Both the position numbers and the translations under genes were made by a program. Shown here piece by piece: positions 21,020 through 32,160 of a stretch of 64,000 nt of DNA (its first letter is position 1; the number at the start of each line of letters is the position of its first letter). Source of the DNA: Endomychus coccineus (lineage: Eukaryota > Arthropoda > Insecta > Coleoptera > Endomychidae); contig OY294067.1 in the NCBI GenBank assembly GCA_958510875.1, forward strand, positions 29,624,912 through 29,688,911, in the 5' to 3' direction. A model generated the notes under the pieces. The model searched no databases, was not told the DNA's origin, and saw nothing but the letters and a program-made list of their open reading frames with translations.

Positions 21020-21300
21020 ACTTATATTTATTTTCAATAACTTTATTTAAAAGAAAGTTGTAATTTCGAATTTTACAGTTCATTATCAAAACATACGATG
21101 AGAAAACATTGAAACATCATAGTATTCATATGAAATTTACAATGAAGTGAATCGATTCTAAGGATTAATGGTACACATAGCTGCTAAACTTAATTATGTT
21201 GAAATAGTAAACGAAAAGGGTTTAAACTGTCGGTAATTACATTCCAAGGATTGTATTACGTGAAATTTAACAGGTTGAACAAAGTGGAATTTAGTTGCTC
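21020..21300. repeat. Dispersed repeat shared with 55210-55356
   Basis: GGATTGTATTACGTGAAATTTAA, broken by small gaps, and CAAAGTGGAATTT here match the reverse complement of 55210-55265. ACTTTATTTAAAAGAAAGTT at about 21040 matches the reverse complement of about 55300-55320. It lies just downstream of a minus-strand PLE relic, so it may be that element's 3' region. Confidence 0.55.
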
Positions 21301-21339
21301 GTTAAGTTAAAAAGTTTAGGTTTTCTAGTGGAGGAAAAC

Positions 21340-21905
21340 GTTGTTGGGTTTCTATAGAGTGGTTTGAAAAATTTGAATTACTTTTATTTAATTGAAATAT
21401 TCCTTACATATAACTTCAAACGATCTACCCGTTTGACCAACGTTTAGAACATTACACTCCTCACAAGTTGACTTATGAACGCCTTCCGAAATTGATTAGA
21501 TTTAATTTTTGCATTGAAAAATATGCTTTAAATTTTTTGACTTGGTCTGAAAACTACATTTAACTTTTGTTTCTTAAAGATATTCGAGATTTTATCAGAT
21601 ATTGGCCCAAAGTACGTCAAGGTAACATATTTTTTGCTGCACGTTGGGACATTTAATTAATAGTTGATTTTAAAGATTTTCTCTCCATCAAATCATTAAC
21701 GATACAGAATAGCAGTTGTGGATCGCAATGTTTCTTATAGTGTCTAACTCAGTAACTGGTTTTTCTAATGGTATGGAAAAGGCTCTATGTATCGTTGATT
21801 GGAACGCTGCTATTTTGAGTGTAAATGGGTTCTCGTTCTCATTTCGTTTGATGTATCTAGTATATTTAAAAAAATACCTAGCACAGAATGTCTACCACTA
21901 ATTAA
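21340..21905 (-). pseudogene. PLE-A-type relic: RT end and GIY-YIG start
   Basis: The minus strand reads NENPFTLKIAAFQSTIHRAF, SIPLEKPVTELDTIRNIAIH, then after stops YVTLTYFGPISDKISNIFKK, KLNVVFRPSQKI, and STCEECNVLNVGQTGRSF. The order RT thumb, then S-x-K-I-x-x-x-F linker, then C-x-x-C and a GIY-YIG start is diagnostic of Penelope-like elements. The KIAAFQSTIH block is nearly identical to that at about 28640, so the copies are related. Several stops; the nuclease is truncated. Confidence 0.75.
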
Positions 21906-21939
21906 AAAATTATCACAGGAACAAAACCGTAACATAGTT

Positions 21940-22640
21940 ATTCGAAATGAAATTGTACAACTGTATGGATACCATGAAGGATATCTCTTGTGAACATTCG
22001 ATTTTTTCGGTACAACAGATTCGATTATGGAATACATAGTGTTATAAAACATAGCAGTTGATTCTTCACTAAGTTGTAACACAGATTATTCCAATCAATT
22101 TTAGATATTTCTGATTTCAATAGTTCATGATCAGCTTTACAAAAATCATAACAGTTGTGTTTGTAGTTATTATAGGGTAATAAGCATTTATGGATATTGA
22201 CAGAGAATACTAAGGTGTTATGATTTTTGTCTTCTGGAACTAATGGTGAGATGCTCAACTGCACATTTTGTATACTGAATGTGTTATTGAAGACCAGTTC
22301 AATCGTGTTACCAGACGAATTAGTGAAGTAATTGTATTGCGATAGCTCTTTGAAAGAGACAGTGTCTATGAATAAGTTTGAAAATTGATCAAAAAGTTAT
22401 GAGGCTTACAGATATTATTGATGCGGTCTAGCAACCATTTTATATTTGGAGAGTTAAAGTCCCCACAAATCACAAGAATGTCATCAGGATTAGATAGGAT
22501 TATATGACTTAGTTTCGTGCAGAAGCATTCGAGATATGAATATTCACCTGGAGGTATGTAACCACATCCGATGTGCGTTTTGTTGTTGTTGTTTGAGGTA
22601 ATGGTCACCCATAGATCTTCAGCAACTGAGTTCCAATTTA
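21940..22640 (-). pseudogene. LINE APE-type endonuclease relic
   Basis: The minus strand reads WNSVAEDLWVTI, THIGCGYIPPGEYSYLECFC, DDILVICGDFNSPNIKW (catalytic Asp of GDFN) and, after shifts, PLVPEDKNHNTLVFSVNI, FCKADHELLKSEISKIDWNN and VVPKKSNVHKRYPSWYP. This is the second half of a LINE endonuclease and the connector to RT (K-R-Y-P-x-W). The N-terminal N-x-R-S and E motifs are missing; the left end meets the 96-bp tandem repeat. Different from the LINE at 4-8 kb. Confidence 0.75.
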
Positions 22641-22880
22641 TAAATGTCATATTAGTGATCAGCGCCCTCAAAAACCACCGAGTAACCATTTTCGAGGCGT
22701 ACTACATTGAATTAGAATAAATATCCTAGGGGTAATTTTTAAATGTCATATTAGTGATCAGCGACCTCAAAAACCCTCGATGTATTTCGCATGTAATTGG
22801 AAAAATGTTCCGGTACATTAAAGACTTTTTTAAGCATCATATTCGTATTCAACGACCCCAAAACGAAATTGGACTAATTT
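22636..22880 (-). repeat. Roughly 96-bp tandem repeat with GGTCGCTGATC core
   Basis: ATGTCATATTAGTGATCAGC followed by G(A/C)CCTCAAAAACC occurs at 22642-22676 and 22742-22775; a third, weaker unit (ATTCAACGACCCCAAAAC) is at 22846-22863. On the minus strand this is GGTTTTTGAGGTCGCTGATC, the same core as at 10.4 and 50.3 kb, but the rest of the unit is different. Confidence 0.65.
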
Positions 22881-24638
22881 TGGAGTATATTCAACGATTA
22901 ATAAAACATCCAAACTTAGGCTCAAAAAATGTTTCAACATAATGCATTTTTTTATGCACTAATGCAATTTCGAATGAGTACCAAAAACAATACGGCAACA
23001 TTTTTTTTGCTTGTCTTCCAGAATTGAATGCCGAAAACAGCATCTCAATCCATCTTGCCCGAAAAAAACACTAGTTTTTTGCTATATTGCCTCGACTATG
23101 TAAAAAAGATAACAAGACCAACTGTCGATCGACCAATGCGGAGAAAAACGGGTAATTGATGCAAAATAGTCTTTAAAAAGTTCTTGTTTGCTTTGCTTCT
23201 TGCGAGATCATGAAGATGACAAACGAAGATACTGGTATCCTGCCTTCTGAAGCACGTAAAGAGAAGCAGTCGATGGAAGATTTCCTCTAATACACTTTGA
23301 AGCAAATTGAGTAGCCTGCTATAAGGATGCAAGCCGTGCAGTGTTGTTACTGATTATTTATGGAAGCTTTCTGCTGGTAGAAGTGTAACTTTCTTTCATA
23401 GAACATCAACTACATCTACTATGGGCGTATAATATTTATTTAATTCTAATAATATATTCACTTCATGCTCCGGATTTTAATACATGTGTGGAATTAATGA
23501 ATGATATCCAATAATGCATTCATTCTTTAGATGTTGAGATATTATAATTCCCTTTGCAAAAATGCACTCAACTCAATCCTTGAAAATCAAAGACAGTTTG
23601 GGAGCGGATAAAATAATGTTTGAGCATCTCATTTAAAAAAGTGTCGATTACGTACATTGTAGTTGTTTGTGATATAGCCTATCAATATATCTACTTTATA
23701 GATCTTGGAACAAGTTTCCAATGTAAATCTCTATAGTCCAAAGAGAAGGAGACTGAATAATAACGAGCATTTCAAATTGTTAACCGGTATATTTCAAGGG
23801 AATACAACAACAGGTGTCATTTACAAGCAGTTCAAATAATATATTGAATATTGACTATTTTCTTTGTAAACGAACAATAAAAAGGAATCTGATAGGAATG
23901 TTTGTTATTTTTTGTAATGTCACGTAGTTGCAATAGAACGGATGGTAAGGTGCGACAGAAATACCTACCAGAATCGGAAGCAGTATCTAGGTGTTACGTT
24001 ATAGATAGGACGTGCGGATATGAATGAATTTCAGCAGGAAGTACGCGCTCCAGCAACTTGTTAAGGGATTAACCCGCTAACAGGCTATAACACGGCCAAT
24101 TATACTCCCTCTTCGCCTACTACCGACCATCCATTAATTTCACACTTACCTATATATTATAGCCAATTTATCACCGTCTTTTTTTTACGAAAAGGAAAGG
24201 TTTTTTAGTCTGATTCATGCCTTTCTTATAAATGACTACACTATTTCTTTAATCGCGTCTTAGGTATGTTTCTGGATAATATGGCAGTCGCTAAATAGAG
24301 TGAATTTATTTTTTTCATCAAACTGATTTGGCTGGTTTGAGCGTAACTGCGCTCAAGATCTGAGTACTTTTTATACCACAATCGTAAAGCTCAGCGTTTT
24401 GAACGAAGTGGATGACAACAAATGGGTATTTATTTATTCTATAGTTCCGGAGTTTACATTATGTAAATCCATTCAGATTAAACAGTAAAAAGTTCATGAA
24501 ACCCAAATTTATTAACTACGCTAGGGGAGATGTGCTCGAGTTGGCATACTTTTTGAAACAAATTCATAAGTATTTGTGAAAATACCTACGCCATAGTAAT
24601 GCCAATTTATTTAAGAAGTAGATCTCACTGATATGAAG
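22881..24638. other. Gene-free stretch
   Basis: AT-rich. LKIKDSLGADKIMFEHLI at about 23580-23635 (plus) is faintly like the start of a LINE RT but is unsupported further on. Otherwise nothing recognised. Confidence 0.45.
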
Positions 24639-24839
24639 CAGTGGCGTAGATAACGCCCCCGTAACCCACCAGTGTGGGGGGCGCACGTCTGTAAACATTT
24701 ATGAAATGTGGTCGTATTTGTTGATAGTTCTGCTAAATAGTGAATTTTTGATATTATACTATAACATTGCTGTGTTATAATTCCGATTTCATGTTTCTGT
24801 TCGTTTCGGCGACGTTGGCATTTAAACGAAATTGGTGCG

Positions 24840-25025
24840 ATAAGGACGCTTTGTGTTAATACAATTAGTTTAAAGTTATCAGGTTATTGAAGTAATAAGT
24901 CTTCTGATGATGGTCGTGAGACCGAAACGTACGTAAAGACTAAAATATAAAGCATGAGTGTTAATGTGACCTATTTCCCGAGAATTTATATATAATTCAT
25001 ACCTGGGACAAGAATCTTTATTATA
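24840..25025 (+). mobile_element. PLE-A terminal fragment
   Basis: Contains GCGATAAGGACGCTTTGTGT, TACAATTAGTTT, the hammerhead-like core, and TATAAAGCATGAGTGTTAAT, then CCCGAGAATTTATATATAAT and CATACCTGGGACAAGAATC. This is the standard 3' end of the PLE-A family in this window. Confidence 0.8.
24898..24941 (+). ncRNA. Hammerhead-like ribozyme motif (PLE-A), best copy
   Basis: AGTCTT (24898-24903), CTGATGA (24904-24910), one extra T, stem II GGTC-GTGA-GACC, GAAA (24924-24927), stem III ACGT directly followed by ACGT, A (24935), then AAGACT, which pairs fully with AGTCTT as stem I. All catalytic-core positions of the hammerhead are present; predicted cleavage follows A24935. Hammerheads with minimal stem III are known in Penelope-like elements. 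Confidence 0.75.
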
Positions 25026-25089
25026 GAAAAAAAAGGGACGCGAAGAGCTTATATGCGAGGGGGCGGAGCGGGAATTAGCTACGCTACTG

Positions 25090-26289
25090 CCTAGAAGGCA
25101 TAGTATGCCATCTCTCCCTATCAATAGGAAGGTACATTATTAAAACTATATTTTTACAGAAATTTAATTTTACGCAATTTAAAATATAGGAATATAAAAA
25201 AGGATTATTTGCATAATTCCCATACAGTGTGACCCATTTAGATTGGAAACACCCCTGTAAAATTTCAAGTTATTAACCAATTTTGAGCAATTTTTTTTAA
25301 ATTGTCAAGTTATGAAAGGGCTACTACGGGACAAAATTTAAAATGTTCGTTCCAATTTTCAGGGCATAGTACGATACTTTTTCGTAGTCGAAAAAGAAGA
25401 ATTGTTATTACCGATTTTTTATTGAAAAAATTACTACACCACTGGATTCATTCAAATAGCTATGGCTAAAAGTTCATAAAAATATAATTATTAATAACAA
25501 AGTTACGACAACTTATAATTCAAAAACTCACTCAGGTAACAGTCACAAAAGAAAATCCTCTATCAACAGATAGCCATGGAAATTATCCATCCCTGGATGA
25601 AACTTATTATCCCAAACATTAGAGAGTTAACATCTTACATCATGTGGAACATAAAGGTAGACATAGAATACTCAGCAATTAATAAATATAAGCACAGTAA
25701 TCTTTCACTTAACAATGCGGAAGATGTTTCACATTATCCGCTTCTTTATCTATTCCCACACAAACAACCTGTCGCAAACTAATTATTAGATTTTACTCCC
25801 TACGAACAACCTGTATTCTTGTATTCCTAATCACTAAGTTAGCCTCTTTGGTCATTATGTATTTATAGCTTGTAATACCTTGATAAGTTTAAGTTTGTTC
25901 ACCAGAAGAAGGCACTGTTTGGCGAAACACGCCGTGTTTCTTTTGTTATGTTCATTTTGGAATTTTTATACAGTGTAGCGTTTATTTGTAATGAGTTTTT
26001 CATATTGATTTTTTCTCCATTTTTTTTTGTTTGTTCAATTTCATAAATAATGTATAATAAAGAGTTTATATTTATTTATATACTTATATGCTTTTGATAT
26101 TTTGTTTTGCCCTACCCTACAAAAATGTTTGCAGACATAATATTGCTGTGTGGTAGAAGAAATGTCAACATTTATATTGCTATAATGTGTTTTCTTGGCA
26201 TCTTCATTATTCACTTCAATACTCAATATTTCATCAGTATTTAACTGACCCAATGAAAATGTCACGCGCTCAAAGATAAAATGAGAAGA
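25090..26289. other. AT-rich gene-free stretch
   Basis: No coding signal. GAAGAAGGCACTGTTTGGCG then AAACACG at about 25915 loosely resembles a decayed PLE terminus, but I do not call it. Confidence 0.4.
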
Positions 26290-26346
26290 CGAGAAAATAT
26301 AAAGCATAAGTGTTAATGTGACCTATTTCCCGAGAATTTATATATA
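26290..26346 (+). mobile_element. Short PLE-A terminal fragment
   Basis: GAAAATATAAAGCATAAGTG to CCCGAGAATTTATATATAAA, the last 55 bp of the PLE-A terminus without the hammerhead. Confidence 0.7.
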
Positions 26347-27061
26347 AAAGATAAAATAAGTACAGGGCGCCATGTTAATATAAAAGATGTATAAACCAAA
26401 CTTTAATTACGAATAAGAATCGAAACTAGCTATAATGAAAACTATTTAACGAGAATGAAATTTTAACACAAGAAAAAATCAATAACAATTGGAAATTCAC
26501 AAACAAAAACAAATAGATCAAGGTCGTCTTTAATAATAAGTATTATGAATCATTCTGAAGATGTCATTGTGTGATGATACAATGATTGTCAATAATACAC
26601 ATACACATATTAATATTCAAGTATATATTTTTCATTCACAATTCATTATTCCATTTGTAATGAAGTTAAACGAAGTAGGTATACGCTCAAACTCTGGAAT
26701 TATGATACAAACGAATATCGATTTCTTCAAATCTATATCTATATATTAATAATAGATCAGCTCTATTTAAAAAATCCTATTTTTCTTTAGTACATTATAT
26801 GAGTTTAGTATAAAATTACAACATATTACAATACTGATAATTTACACATAATAAATAAAAATGATAAGGAAAACGTTCAATAGGTTAAAAATCATTATTT
26901 GGATTTCAGAAATTCATCTAGATTTTAAAACAATTTTCAATCGAAAATGTTTTCAAAATAGCCTGGAATTTGAAATCACCATGCTGCTTTATTTTACTAG
27001 GAAGGTGAGTTTTAGGAATTGATGTATTTGCATTTTGAAATATGGTTCACAGCTATTTTTC
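26347..27061. other. AT-rich gene-free stretch
   Basis: Nothing recognised. Confidence 0.5.
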
Positions 27062-27640
27062 TGTTTCAAATTGAATTATGTTCCTGATACATCTTTTTTA
27101 TAGTATTCGACTTCGATTGGTATATACTCATATTCAGTATGACCCCTAATGCATTATATACAGTGTCACCATTACAAGTCCGCACCATATGGAATTTGAA
27201 AAAAAAATAGGTTTGGTTAAAATTTGATGTCAGGAATAGTTTTAGGTTCAAATTAGAGCAAAAATTGCATTAACAGTTGTAGCCAAACGATCTTCGTTAG
27301 CTGTCAAATTTGACATTTTTTTGCAGAAAGTGGCATTCCTAAATCGAATTAAAAAAAAATTATTTGGAAAAGATATTTTTACTTCAAGTTTATGTACGTA
27401 TATTGGTATATTTGTAAATGGAGAAACAACATCCAAGGAAATTAGTTGATGATTTACGGGTACGGATTGATTTTTTATAAATTCATTAAAATGCCATGAG
27501 CCTTTCACATAAAATTAATTTTTTCCTATAACATTATTGATAGATGTTGATAAATTGTAGGTAGGCGCACCAATATTACTTACAATGGGTCTTAGTGGTA
27601 TATCACTTTTATGTAATTTCGGAGGCCCGTAGATATAACT
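27062..27640 (-). pseudogene. PLE-A reverse transcriptase, N-terminal part
   Basis: From 27640 the minus strand reads YIYGPPKLHKSDIPLRPIVS, NIGAPTYNLSTSINNVIGKN, then GSWHFNEFIKNQSVPVNH and QLISLDVVSPFTNIPI. Y-G-x-P-K-x-H-K ... L-R-P-I-V-S ... S-L-D-V-V-S-x-F-T-N-I-P is the start of Penelope RT, with the first catalytic Asp in SLDVVS. After this the frame decays. It starts precisely where a plus-strand PLE nuclease begins, so two parts of one family are joined head to head. Confidence 0.8.
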
Positions 27641-28022
27641 AACTGTGTTGGAAAATATTTCTCAAATCTAAAACCTTTGATACCTAAAGATAAACAAACC
27701 CACATAGTATACAAATTAAATTGTTTAGATTGCGATGGGACTTATACTGGAATCTCTAAACAATATTTACAAAAAAGAATGTATGGCCACAAGTATAGCA
27801 CAAGAAACAAAAACTTAGAAAATTCCACCGCCCTTGCTAAACACTGGTTTGATTATAACCATCAATACGATTACAATAATGTTGATATTTAAACTAAGGA
27901 AACCAATTATTATAAAGTATCTATTCTGGAGATGATTCACATGAAACGTGACTCCAAATCTGTGTAAATCATAGGACAGATATTCAGACACTAAGTCAGA
28001 TTTATACTAACTTAATTAATTA
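27641..28022 (+). pseudogene. PLE-A GIY-YIG endonuclease
   Basis: The plus strand reads NCVGKYFSNLKPLIPKDKQT, HIVYKLNCLDCDGTYTGISK, QYLQKRMYGHK, then LAKHWFDYNH, and after a stop ETNYYKVSILEMIHMKRDSK, NHRTDIQTLSQIYTNLIN. This is the C-terminal nuclease of a Penelope-like element: C-x-x-C before the GIY-YIG core (here GTY...TGI), the Arg of QKRMYGHK and the Glu of ILEMIH. It carries one stop and one frameshift. It is nearly identical to 35534-35918 and is followed by the PLE-A 3' end with a hammerhead-like core at 28450. Confidence 0.85.
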
Positions 28023-28540
28023 AAACTCTTGCAAATTCCTACACGCATCTTCATAATGTTGAAAGTATATTTTGGGTAGAATTCTCAAATACCAATATTT
28101 CTAATAAAGTCTGACAAACTTTTTTTAGGTAGAATGTCAATAGTATATTTCCAATAATTGACAAACCTTTTTCTATTATCTCATAAATCTAACATCTGGT
28201 TTGAAAATGGATACTTGAACCTAATGTTCTCGTTTTTAGTCGTTCATAGACTTTGTTGGCATGAACTCGCATTTATTAAGAGTACAGTGGATTCTTGATA
28301 TATTATACTTATAACATTGATGTTTTACAATTTTGGTTATTCGTGTTTCTGTTCGTTTCGGCGACGTGGGCATTTTAATTGAGATTGGTGCGATAAGGAC
28401 GCTTAGTGTAATACAATTAGTTTTAAGTAATCCAGTTCTGGATATAATAAGTCTCCTGATGATGGTCGTGAGACCGAAACGTACGTGAATACGAGAAAAT
28501 ATAAAGCATAAATGTTAATGTTACCTATTTGCCCAGAATT
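28023..28540 (+). mobile_element. PLE-A 3' region and terminus
   Basis: Follows the nuclease stop. It matches 35920-36425 throughout, including TCTAACATCTGGTTTGAAA, GATAAGGACGC and the hammerhead-like core. It ends near 28540, where an opposite-strand RT fragment begins. Confidence 0.8.
28450..28492 (+). ncRNA. Hammerhead-like ribozyme motif (PLE-A)
   Basis: AGTCTC, CTGATGA, GGTC-GTGA-GACC, GAAA, ACGTACGT, then GAATAC. The core is intact but stem I pairing is weakened compared with the 24898 copy. Confidence 0.65.
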
Positions 28541-29090
28541 TAAGTATAATACAGAATAGCTGTTATGTATCGTAATGTTTCTTATCGTGTCTAACTCAGT
28601 CAAAAGCGCTAGTTTTTTCTAAAGGTATGGAAAAGGCTCCATGTATCGTTGATTGGAACGCTGCTATTTTATGTGTGAATGGGCGTGTTGAGTCTGCAGG
28701 TATTATTACATCTGTATAAGTAGGTTTTCAATAAATGTTAAAAGAAATTTTGTTATTTTGTTGTTGTTACTTTTAGCTCCAAAAAATTGATTTTTGAATT
28801 ATTTTCAGCTTCTAGTGTGAATTTAATTTCGGGGTGAATGTGGTTGAGGTGCTCATGAATAGTTGTAAGCTCATCTGCATTACCTGTAAAAGATGCTATA
28901 ATGTCATCTACGTATCTGTATCAAAAAATTAATTTGTTTGTATGTAACGATTTGAAAAATATTGTCTCAAAGTTGGACATCAATATTTCAGCCAATAAGG
29001 GACTCAATGAAGAGCTCATTGCTAAATCTTGATCCTTTTTGTAAAAATTGCTATTAAGCTCCAGGTAATTTTCTGAGATTCAAATAGTTG
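28541..29090 (-). pseudogene. PLE-A reverse transcriptase palm and thumb
   Basis: From 29090 the minus strand reads ENYLELNSNFYKKDQDLAMS, SSLSPLLAEILMSNFETIFF, then YRYVDDIIASFTGNADELTT (catalytic YVDD), NHIHPEIKFTLEAENNSKIN, FLELKV, and after stops KIAAFQSTIHGAFSIPLEKT. This is the central and C-terminal part of a Penelope RT; AMSSSLSP replaces the common A-M-G-S-x-L-S-P. It runs into the plus-strand PLE-A terminus at 28540 in tail-to-tail orientation. Confidence 0.85.
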
Positions 29091-30303
29091 TAAATGAATA
29101 TATTGATGTTTTGTTTCTGTATTAAGATTGTATCTTTTTTATTTGTAAAAATGGAATATCACAAAGTAACGGACAACTCCATTCAAATTCTACTTATCGT
29201 ATTTTTTGAATTTTCATTGGAGTTCCTGAAAGAACTACGGAAGTTTTATTCTTCAGTTTCAAAAATTCTGAAATTGAGTAAAGTCTTTGTTATCGGATCA
29301 AGATACGTTTCAATTTTTTCTTTTATCTAAGCATATTGTATACCAAACTTGACAAAAAACAATAGTACCGCTGTGTTCAAAAATGTCTGTCAAATTTAAA
29401 TCAAAATGATATTCAATCATCTAAATACCTGATGCCATGCCCTGGGTATTCTAGTCAATAATTGTCTTTTCCCCAACACTGCAAACAAGCACACATCAAA
29501 ATAAAACAACACGCACAGAATAATAACACGGTTCGCGTAAGATCTATCGGAACAGATTCGGTCTACGATGAGCGCACTAAAATGCGTAAGCAAAATGAAG
29601 CTAGATGAAATTGAAACTAAGCATTAGAGTTCACGGGGTAAGAGTATGGATATAACATCTAAGGAGTTCCCATGGTCTGCAAAAATGCTGACTTTGCATT
29701 TCGATGGAGACCTTGTTCTGTGTTTTACATTGTGGTCAATGTTTATTAAATATTGTTAGACTGGTGCACTATTACGTTACGTCTTACATGACTAATCATA
29801 TAACAATTATAATAATATAAATATTGACAATCAAAGCGTATCATCGATCTCCTGCTAGTATATAACACGGCGAAAGAACAAATCTATCGAGTAGGAGAAA
29901 GTGAGCTTGGGTTAAAATACTAATAATCAAAACCTAGATCTCGACTATACAGGTTGTTCCGGTACTATCTTGTAAATATGAAACGGTCACCTCTGTGGCC
30001 GATTTCTATCGCTCCTGCGTTTCTCAGAAGTTTAATTATTGGGCCTATAGTATTACCTCAATGCCTTTTGCTCTCTCAGCTAAAGCACCAAACTTCTTCG
30101 CTACACTCAGTTGCCTTAGTCGATTACTAGGTTGAATAAAAGAATGCCCTACGTATCTATTTTTACACAGTACTTCCGCAAACGCTAATCCGTCATGAAA
30201 TAGATAAACAAATTTAATTGGAAACTTCCGAAAATAATATAAATGTAGTTATTCTAGTTGAAAGGTAGATCGAAATAGGAAAAATTGGGAAATTGTAATT
30301 TAG
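29091..30303. other. Gene-free stretch
   Basis: No recognisable domain. The frame at 29094-29330 (plus) is of the opposite strand to the adjoining RT and has no family resemblance. Confidence 0.45.
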
Positions 30304-30579
30304 CTATCGTGCAAAACCGTGTGCTGCTGCGTTCCCGAACTCTGGTACAGAACTGACTATGTCCGCTTCCACAGGATGTTCTTGGGCCAGTTGTCTGCCA
30401 CATTGCAAACGTACCGAAAATATAATTTGATCTTCGAAAACACTGTCTGTTCTAGCAAAATATTCGTATTCGAATATACAGAAAGCCAACGTTCTGGCGT
30501 TGAGTTTCTCTACGATATCTATTGTTCGAATGCCATGTTTCTTCATTTCTATTATCTCTCCAGGGAATACTTCTCGCAC
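30304..30579 (-). other. Unrecognised 91-residue open frame
   Basis: Starts MREVFPGEIIEMKKHGIRTI and ends in PEFGNAAAHGFAR. It is less AT-biased than its surroundings and has a mixed amino-acid composition, but a plus-strand frame of the same length overlaps it, and I recognise no family. It may be chance or a fragment of an unknown element. Confidence 0.15.
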
Positions 30580-30819
30580 ATACTAGACTCCAATTGACAA
30601 AAATCCACAAGATTAGGAAGAAACCACCCAGCCTAAAGCTTCTCTCTATCATCACACTCTCCATAAAGAGCTAAAATAAAATCATAATCTCCAAGTATTG
30701 AGGCATCACTACTCATGGCACCAAGGAACGACAAGGGTAAGATGATCGTGTTTATACCGGAATTTCAAACCCACCTTGGGAACAGAGAAGAGTGGAGTTC
30801 ACCTAGTTAGGTTAGGAGC

Positions 30820-31180
30820 AATCTGTATATCGATGGATCCAGATTAACATACGGTATGTGGGTCAGAGTTTTTGGGACTAGAAGAAAATAATTGATACCC
30901 ACGAGTAAATACACCAATATCTTACAAGCGGAAGTCCATGGTATTGAGATATGTGCGCAACTCAATCTGGACAAACATTACAAGAAGAAAGACATCATGG
31001 CTGATAGTCAAACAACCATAAAAACGTCGAGATCAAAGATGGTTCTTAGCAACAAATCCAAACTAAACACCTTAAGAATGCAGAACAGTATTACGCTCCA
31101 CTTGGTCCCAGGACATACAGGAATTAAGGGAAATGAACAGGCTGATGTCCTTGCACGCAGTGAATTGAAGGGCTGCTGAT
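30820..31180 (+). pseudogene. RNase H domain relic from a LINE
   Basis: The plus strand reads YIDGSRLTYGMWVRVFGTRR (first catalytic Asp), a stop, then NILQAEVHGIEICAQL (catalytic Glu), DIMADSQTTIKTS (second Asp) and LHLVPGHTGIKGNEQADVLA (final His/Asp motif). All four RNase H catalytic positions are visible, although one stop separates the first. Such domains follow RT in I-clade-like LINEs. It may belong to the same kind of element as the tail at 18215-18660, but the two do not overlap in sequence. Confidence 0.8.
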
Positions 31181-31329
31181 AGGACCGGAACCTTTCTGCT
31201 ATATATGACAACAGTACTATACACTGGAGTTCTCTTCTGGGGAATATACAGTACATACAGTAAATAAATATAGGAAAAATAATCTCTTGGAAAGAGTAAG
31301 GGGCAGCAGGAATAACTTGAGAATCATAA

Positions 31330-32160
31330 TAATTGAGTTTCTAATGGTATAGCCTTTGACAAACTAGTTCACAATTTAATGTTAATGAAATTAGCTAGTT
31401 TTGGTTATGCTCGAAAATGTAATTCTTAAGAGCATAGGGTAATTTGTACAATATCATGGTTTCCAATCGAATAATTCTATTTCCGAATCCGGTGTATGAC
31501 AAGGATCAACTATTGGCCTTTTATTCTTTGTACTCTTCATCATTGATATATTATTAAATATGAAATGTAAAAGTCTACTTTATGCAGATGATCTTAAACC
31601 ATACGCTCCCATTAATAATCCACAAGATTGTTATAGCTTGCTGAAAGGTTTATAATCACAAGCTAGTACTAGGTTAATAATCTGCTCTTAAATAATTCAA
31701 AATGTTACATTATTATCTTTCAACAGGAACAGCAATCTATTGGATTATAGCTACAAGATTAACGACAATGATTTAGGTATGCCAGAAACAATGAAAATCT
31801 TTCAGAGGGGTTGCCTTTGAATCTAAAATCTCTTTTGCTGATCATATTCAGGACACCATATCCTTGTCGTTTAAAGCTTTAGGTTTCATAATACGTAACT
31901 ACTGAAATCAATAATGTTACTTTTCACGTGCTATTCGATTTCTTCGTCAGACCTAAATTAGAGTATGGACGTATTGTCTGGAATCCAAACTATCAAGTAC
32001 CTACACATCAGACTCCTTAAAAGCATTTCAAATTTCAAAGAAAGTTTTTAAACTATCTCTGTTTGAAGATAGATAGTTTTTCAGAATTAATAAGGCAACC
32101 AGACTGATCTTCATCAAAACATAGATTCCCTGGAACGTAAAGAATCTGAAAATTGTCAGT
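31330..32160 (+). pseudogene. Jockey-like LINE reverse transcriptase relic
   Basis: Frames read AFDKLVHNLMLMKLASFGYA, then after shifts NNSISESGV and QGSTIGLLFF-like sequence, LFIIDILLNMKCKSLLYADD (catalytic YADD), NNPQDCYSLLKGL, NSKCYIITFNRNSNLLDYS, ESKISFADHIQDTISLSFKA and RPKLEYGRIVWNPNYQ-like sequence. The order of motifs from A (AFD) to the thumb and the L-E-Y-x-x-x-x-W box is that of jockey/CR1-like RT. Many stops and indels. Confidence 0.7.

Larger units (their letters stand above)
24639..25089. mobile_element. hAT-like non-autonomous element carrying a PLE-A terminus
   Basis: Starts CAGTGGCGTAGATAACGCCC and ends in the reverse complement of CAGTAGCGTAGCTAATTCCC. CAGTGGCGTA-type ends are common in hAT elements. 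The flanks do not show a clear 8-bp duplication. The interior is largely the PLE-A terminal segment (about 24760-25025), so a PLE end has inserted in it or been captured. Confidence 0.5.

Noticed and set aside
23580..23790. Start of a LINE reverse transcriptase (LKIKDSLGADKIMFEHLI)
   Set aside because: Only one short stretch is suggestive; the following residues do not continue the RT pattern convincingly.
25910..25955. Additional PLE terminus (GAAGAAGGCACTGTTTGGCG then AAACACG)
   Set aside because: Resemblance is limited to general layout; stem pairing is weak and no PLE coding sequence adjoins.
30304..30579. Exon of a host gene
   Set aside because: No family recognised, no splice sites that extend it, and an equal-length frame on the other strand.
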